A stretch of 17,470 nt of DNA, from NCBI GenBank assembly GCA_002419465.1, contig DIGE01000012.1:1-17470 (forward strand). The letters are read 5' to 3'. The DNA comes from Geobacter sp. UBA5730 (GTDB lineage Bacteria; Desulfobacterota; Desulfuromonadia; Geobacterales; Pseudopelobacteraceae). The position numbers and the translations under genes were made by a program. The first letter of the stretch is position 1; each line of letters opens with the position of its first letter. Below the pieces are notes generated by a model that worked only from the letters and a program-made list of their open reading frames with translations, was not told where the DNA came from and did not search any database. Shown here one piece after another: positions 13,964 to 17,470 of the stretch.

Positions 13964-16900
13964 TTACTGCAGTCGGACCGAAACGATCTTCGAAGCCCCC
14001 GGCTCCTCCATGGTAACACCGTACAGCGTATCGGCAACCCCCATGGTGGCCTTGTTGTGGGTGATGATGATAAACTGTGAGATGCTGCTCATCTCCCTCA
14101 CCATCTCGTTGAAGCGGCCGATGTTCGCGTCATCCAGCGGCGCATCCACCTCATCCAGTAGACAGAACGGGGTCGGCTTGATCAGAAAGATTGAAAAGAT
14201 CAGGGCCACGGCGGTCAAGGCCTTTTCTCCACCCGACATCAGCATCACGTTGGCCACCCGCTTGCCCGGTGGCTGCACCAGGATATCAATTCCGGTCTCC
14301 AGCAAATCCTGTTCGTCAGTCAGCTTCAGTTCAGCCTTTCCGCCACAGAACAGTCGCGGAAAGACCTCCCGGAACTTCTCGTTGACCTGGTTAAAGGTCT
14401 CCAGAAAACGCTGCCGGGTGGTGCGATTGATCTTCTGGATGGCCTGCTGCAAATCATGCAACGACTCCTCAAGGTCGACCTTCTGGAACGAGAGGAACGT
14501 ATACCGCTGCTCCATATCGGCGTATTCCTCAATGGCCATCAGGTTGACCTCGCCCAGTTCTCCCAGCTGACGCTCCAGCTCAAGCTGGCGGGAGCGAGCT
14601 GCTGGTTCGTCCAACTCACGGTCGGCCATCTGCTGCTGAGCTTCAAGCAAAAGGCACCGGTGGCGGTCCTGGATCGACTGCTCCAGATGCTCCAATTGCA
14701 GGGTCAGGGAAGAAAACCGTAAGTTCAGATCAGCCTGCTGTTGGCGGATGGCATCATGTTCCTCACGCCTGATCCGCGCATCTGCCTCGACAGCGGCCAG
14801 CTGGGCACTGGCCTGCTCATGTCCCTCACGCACCGTCTTCATATGAGCATCCAGCTCCAGTTGAGCTGCCAGAGACACCTTGAGGTGCTGTTCATCGGCA
14901 ACTATCTGGCCGGCAAGCTGTTCCCGCAGGGCGATGCACTGCTGTAGCTCCAGCTCGATCTGGTGCAGACGACTGGCCAGATCAGCGAGCTGCGTCTCCC
15001 CCATAGTCATGCCGCGCTGCACCGACTCCCCCTGTTCCTTGAGTGTGGCGGCGGCGATCCGCAGGGCGGTCAACTGCTCCCGGCCGTTCGCCAGCGCAGT
15101 TCTGCGGCCCTCAAGCTCGGTTGCCAATTCGGTACAGGTCTGTTCCAACCCGCGGGTCTGCTCTTCAGCCGCTGCAAGGCCGGCAGTGGCCTCGCTCCGT
15201 TCAGCCTCAAGAGCGCTCAACTCCTCATCCAGATTGCCGCGTTCCAGGTTGTGCAGCTTGATACGCTCTGCCACCCGGTTCGCCTCAAGCTCCACCTGTT
15301 GCAGATCCTTTTGCAGCCCGGCCTGCTCCAGCTCAAGGCGATGCAGACCGCTACGAGCCGCCAGCAAATCCCTTGCAACAGTCTGCTGCATCAGCTTTTG
15401 CCGGTCCCGTTCTTGTTGAAGCGCCGCAACCTGCTGCTCAAGACCACGAACCTGGCCATCGAGCGTCTTGATTTCCCGTTTCTTATGGATAATACCGGAG
15501 GCCACCGCTTCACTGGAACCACCGGCAACCAACCCGCCTACCGATGCCAGCTCACCGGCCCTGGTGACAAATTGCAGTGCCGGATGGCGACGTGACAGCG
15601 TCAGGGCCGTAGCCAGATCACTGGCAAGGTAGGTAGCTGCCAGCAGCCGCGACACAAGTCCGCGTACCGAGTCATCAGCCTTCAATCGGGTTGACAGCGG
15701 TTCTGCCCCCGCTATCATGGCAGGGTAAGTAACCCCGGCCACCGGAACAGCCAGTTGGGCACGGCCGGTCCCCTGCTGCCGCAGGAACTCCAGCCCGGCC
15801 AACAGATCGTCATCCTGCTCACAGAGGATCACCTGCAGACGGTCAGCCAGCACCGCTTCCACGGCGGCTTCATAGGCTTCTTCAACTTCCAGCCGGTCAG
15901 CCAGCAGCCCACCCAGACGGGTGCGCAAGGCAGAATCCTTCAGCAGTGATTGCACACCCTGACCATAGCCGGCAAACTGAGCCTCCAGCTCCAGTAGTGA
16001 TTTCAAACGTGAGGCGACCCTGCTCAGATCGTCCCTGGCAACCTGCCAGGCCTGCTCCGCCTCAGGCAGTTGGCTGGCCAGCCGCTGTTCTTCACCAGCC
16101 AGGCGTGACAGCTCCTGTTCGGCCTGCTCCCGCTCTGATGTCTTCTGTTGCAAGGCAGTTTCAAGAGCAGCGCGACGCATGACACCTTCTTCGATCCGGC
16201 TGGTGAGCAGCTGCTGTTCCCGATTTTGACGTTCAACCCGCTCGGCAAGCACTGCCAGCCGCGCCGTGGCGTTTTCGATCCGGTTACGGTTTTGGCTGGC
16301 AGCGGCTTGCGCGACAAAAAACTCCCGGCGTTGTTCCTCCTGATTACGGTTGGCGCTCTCAAAACTTTGCTCCAGTTCGATCTGAGTCTGCTGGGTGCTG
16401 CTCACCAATGCTTCGGCGCTGGTCAGCTCAGCGGTCAGCGACTGCTGTTGCTCCTGCAAACGTGCCTGCTGGGCCAACTGCTCATCACGACGTCGATGCA
16501 GCGTGGTCAGTTCGCCTTCAAATCGCGTCAGCCGTTCAGCCAGGCCTTCAAACTCCTTGCGTCGAAATACCAGACTGTTCTCGACGGCAGCAGCTTCGCT
16601 GCGGGCCCGGTAACTCTGTTCCTGCGCCGTGGCAAGCTGCTGCTCAAACTCCAGCACCGCCAGCCGCGATTGTTCAACCTGGGCATCAACACTGCCGACC
16701 GCGCCGAACTGCTGTCGCATCCGCTCATTCAGGGCACTCAATGCCGCCTCGGCCTCACTTCGTTCCTGCTGTAAACTGGCGGCGGTATGCACAGCGAACA
16801 ACAGGTCTATCTCTCGCTGCTCCTCCCGCAGCTCCCTGAATTTCTCAGCTTTTTTTGCCTGGCGCTGCAATCCATTCAGCTGCCGCTTGATCTCGCCAAG

Positions 16901-17470
16901 CAGATCGTTCAACCGGGCCAGATTCTGGCGGGTGCCTTCAATCTTTTTCAGGGCCAACTGCTTGCGGGCCTTGAACTTGGTGACCCCGGCCGCCTCTTCG
17001 ATCAATAACCGCCGTTCTTCGGGCCTTGAATGCAGCACCTGACCGATCTTGCCCTGCTCGATGATTGAATAGGCCTTGGTGCCAACGCCGGTATCCATGA
17101 ACAGCTCGGTGATATCAAGCAACCGGCAGGGGGTCTTATTGATCAGATAGTCGCTTTCGCCATCCCGAAACAGGCGCCGAGTCAGCTGGATCTCGTTAAA
17201 CTCCAGATATTTTGCAGGTGCACGCCCGTCCTCGATCGAAAAAACCAGCGAAACCTCGGCCATCCCTTGGGATTTACGATTATCGCTACCCGCAAAGATC
17301 ACATCCTCCATCGCCTTGCCCCGCAGATTTTTGGCGGATTGTTCCCCCATGCACCAGCGGATGGCATCCACGATATTAGACTTACCGCAACCGTTGGGGC
17401 CCACCACGCCGGTAACCCCCTGCTGGAAGTCAAGCACTACCTTGTCAGCAAAGGATTTGAAACCGGCTAT
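13964..17470 (-). CDS. smc: chromosome segregation protein SMC, N-terminal few residues off the window
   Basis: SMC is the large DNA-entrapping ATPase that compacts and helps segregate the chromosome with ScpA/ScpB. The frame is open to the window edge (last base 17470), giving 1168 visible residues beginning IAGFKSFADKVV; only about seven residues are missing. An in-frame GTG at 17437 is internal and not the start. Visible parts in order are N-terminal head with Walker A GPNGCGKSN (about 24-32), Q-loop region and EEAAGVTKFKARK; long coiled coil; hinge (about 500-660, ending in ASVGGLVAGGSSE); second coiled coil; and C-terminal head with signature LMSGGEKALTA, Walker B CLLDEVDAPLDD and IIITHNKATM. 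Nothing looks degraded. It precedes the Roadblock-ftsY pair by 53 bp and is probably the first visible gene of that unit. Confidence 0.97.
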   Translation of the reverse strand: MAGFKSFADKVVLDFQQGVTGVVGPNGCGKSNIVDAIRWCMGEQSAKNLRGKAMEDVIFAGSDNRKSQGMAEVSLVFSIEDGRAPAKYLEFNEIQLTRRLFRDGESDYLINKTPCRLLDITELFMDTGVGTKAYSIIEQGKIGQVLHSRPEERRLLIEEAAGVTKFKARKQLALKKIEGTRQNLARLNDLLGEIKRQLNGLQRQAKKAEKFRELREEQREIDLLFAVHTAASLQQERSEAEAALSALNERMRQQFGAVGSVDAQVEQSRLAVLEFEQQLATAQEQSYRARSEAAAVENSLVFRRKEFEGLAERLTRFEGELTTLHRRRDEQLAQQARLQEQQQSLTAELTSAEALVSSTQQTQIELEQSFESANRNQEEQRREFFVAQAAASQNRNRIENATARLAVLAERVERQNREQQLLTSRIEEGVMRRAALETALQQKTSEREQAEQELSRLAGEEQRLASQLPEAEQAWQVARDDLSRVASRLKSLLELEAQFAGYGQGVQSLLKDSALRTRLGGLLADRLEVEEAYEAAVEAVLADRLQVILCEQDDDLLAGLEFLRQQGTGRAQLAVPVAGVTYPAMIAGAEPLSTRLKADDSVRGLVSRLLAATYLASDLATALTLSRRHPALQFVTRAGELASVGGLVAGGSSEAVASGIIHKKREIKTLDGQVRGLEQQVAALQQERDRQKLMQQTVARDLLAARSGLHRLELEQAGLQKDLQQVELEANRVAERIKLHNLERGNLDEELSALEAERSEATAGLAAAEEQTRGLEQTCTELATELEGRRTALANGREQLTALRIAAATLKEQGESVQRGMTMGETQLADLASRLHQIELELQQCIALREQLAGQIVADEQHLKVSLAAQLELDAHMKTVREGHEQASAQLAAVEADARIRREEHDAIRQQQADLNLRFSSLTLQLEHLEQSIQDRHRCLLLEAQQQMADRELDEPAARSRQLELERQLGELGEVNLMAIEEYADMEQRYTFLSFQKVDLEESLHDLQQAIQKINRTTRQRFLETFNQVNEKFREVFPRLFCGGKAELKLTDEQDLLETGIDILVQPPGKRVANVMLMSGGEKALTAVALIFSIFLIKPTPFCLLDEVDAPLDDANIGRFNEMVREMSSISQFIIITHNKATMGVADTLYGVTMEEPGASKIVSVRLQ

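Overview
This 17.5 kb window is a gene-dense, high-GC stretch of bacterial chromosome. The gene order smc, Roadblock/LC7, ftsY, zapB, zapA, (candidate 6S RNA), 5-formyltetrahydrofolate cyclo-ligase, rny, ymdB, tyrS, together with cydDC, suggests a Desulfuromonadales/Geobacterales-type bacterium (Geobacter, Trichlorobacter or Pelobacter-like). That placement rests on remembered synteny and protein style, not on a search. Twelve complete protein genes, a further complete but unidentified small gene and two genes cut by the window edges cover almost everything. No gene-free stretch exceeds 300 bp; the longest is the 232-bp gap between zapA and the cyclo-ligase gene. I see no tRNA or rRNA gene, CRISPR array, insertion sequence, prophage or att site.

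Left arm (1-2310, plus strand): an ABC-F ribosome-associated ATPase lacking only its extreme N-terminus, an unrecognised 86-residue protein translationally coupled to it, and GreB. This arm meets the rest of the window tail-to-tail with 5 bp between stop codons.

Middle (2316-7527, minus strand; transcription runs right to left): an RlmI-type rRNA methyltransferase, CydD and CydC (thiol reductant exporter needed for cytochrome bd and c maturation), a four-helix membrane protein of the YvlD/phage-holin-IV type, and a small GGQ release-factor-like protein. Adjacent genes overlap by 4 bp or lie 3-15 bp apart, so this reads as one transcription unit. A 9-bp hairpin separates it from tyrS.

Right arm (7595-17470, minus strand): SMC (first few residues off the edge), a single-domain Roadblock/LC7 protein, FtsY, then a good sigma70-like promoter, ZapB, ZapA, a structured gap that probably encodes 6S RNA, 5-formyltetrahydrofolate cyclo-ligase, RNase Y, YmdB and tyrosyl-tRNA synthetase. 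Functions are chromosome organisation, protein targeting, Z-ring assembly, global transcription control, folate metabolism, RNA turnover and tRNA charging.

The window is mostly core housekeeping. Points worth a second look are the 120-bp AT-rich patch of foreign-looking codon use inside tyrS, the candidate 6S RNA, the altered first P-loop of the ABC-F protein, the unassigned 86-residue protein, and the clustering of three stall-rescue-type factors (ABC-F, GreB, GGQ protein). I found no convincing undescribed system.
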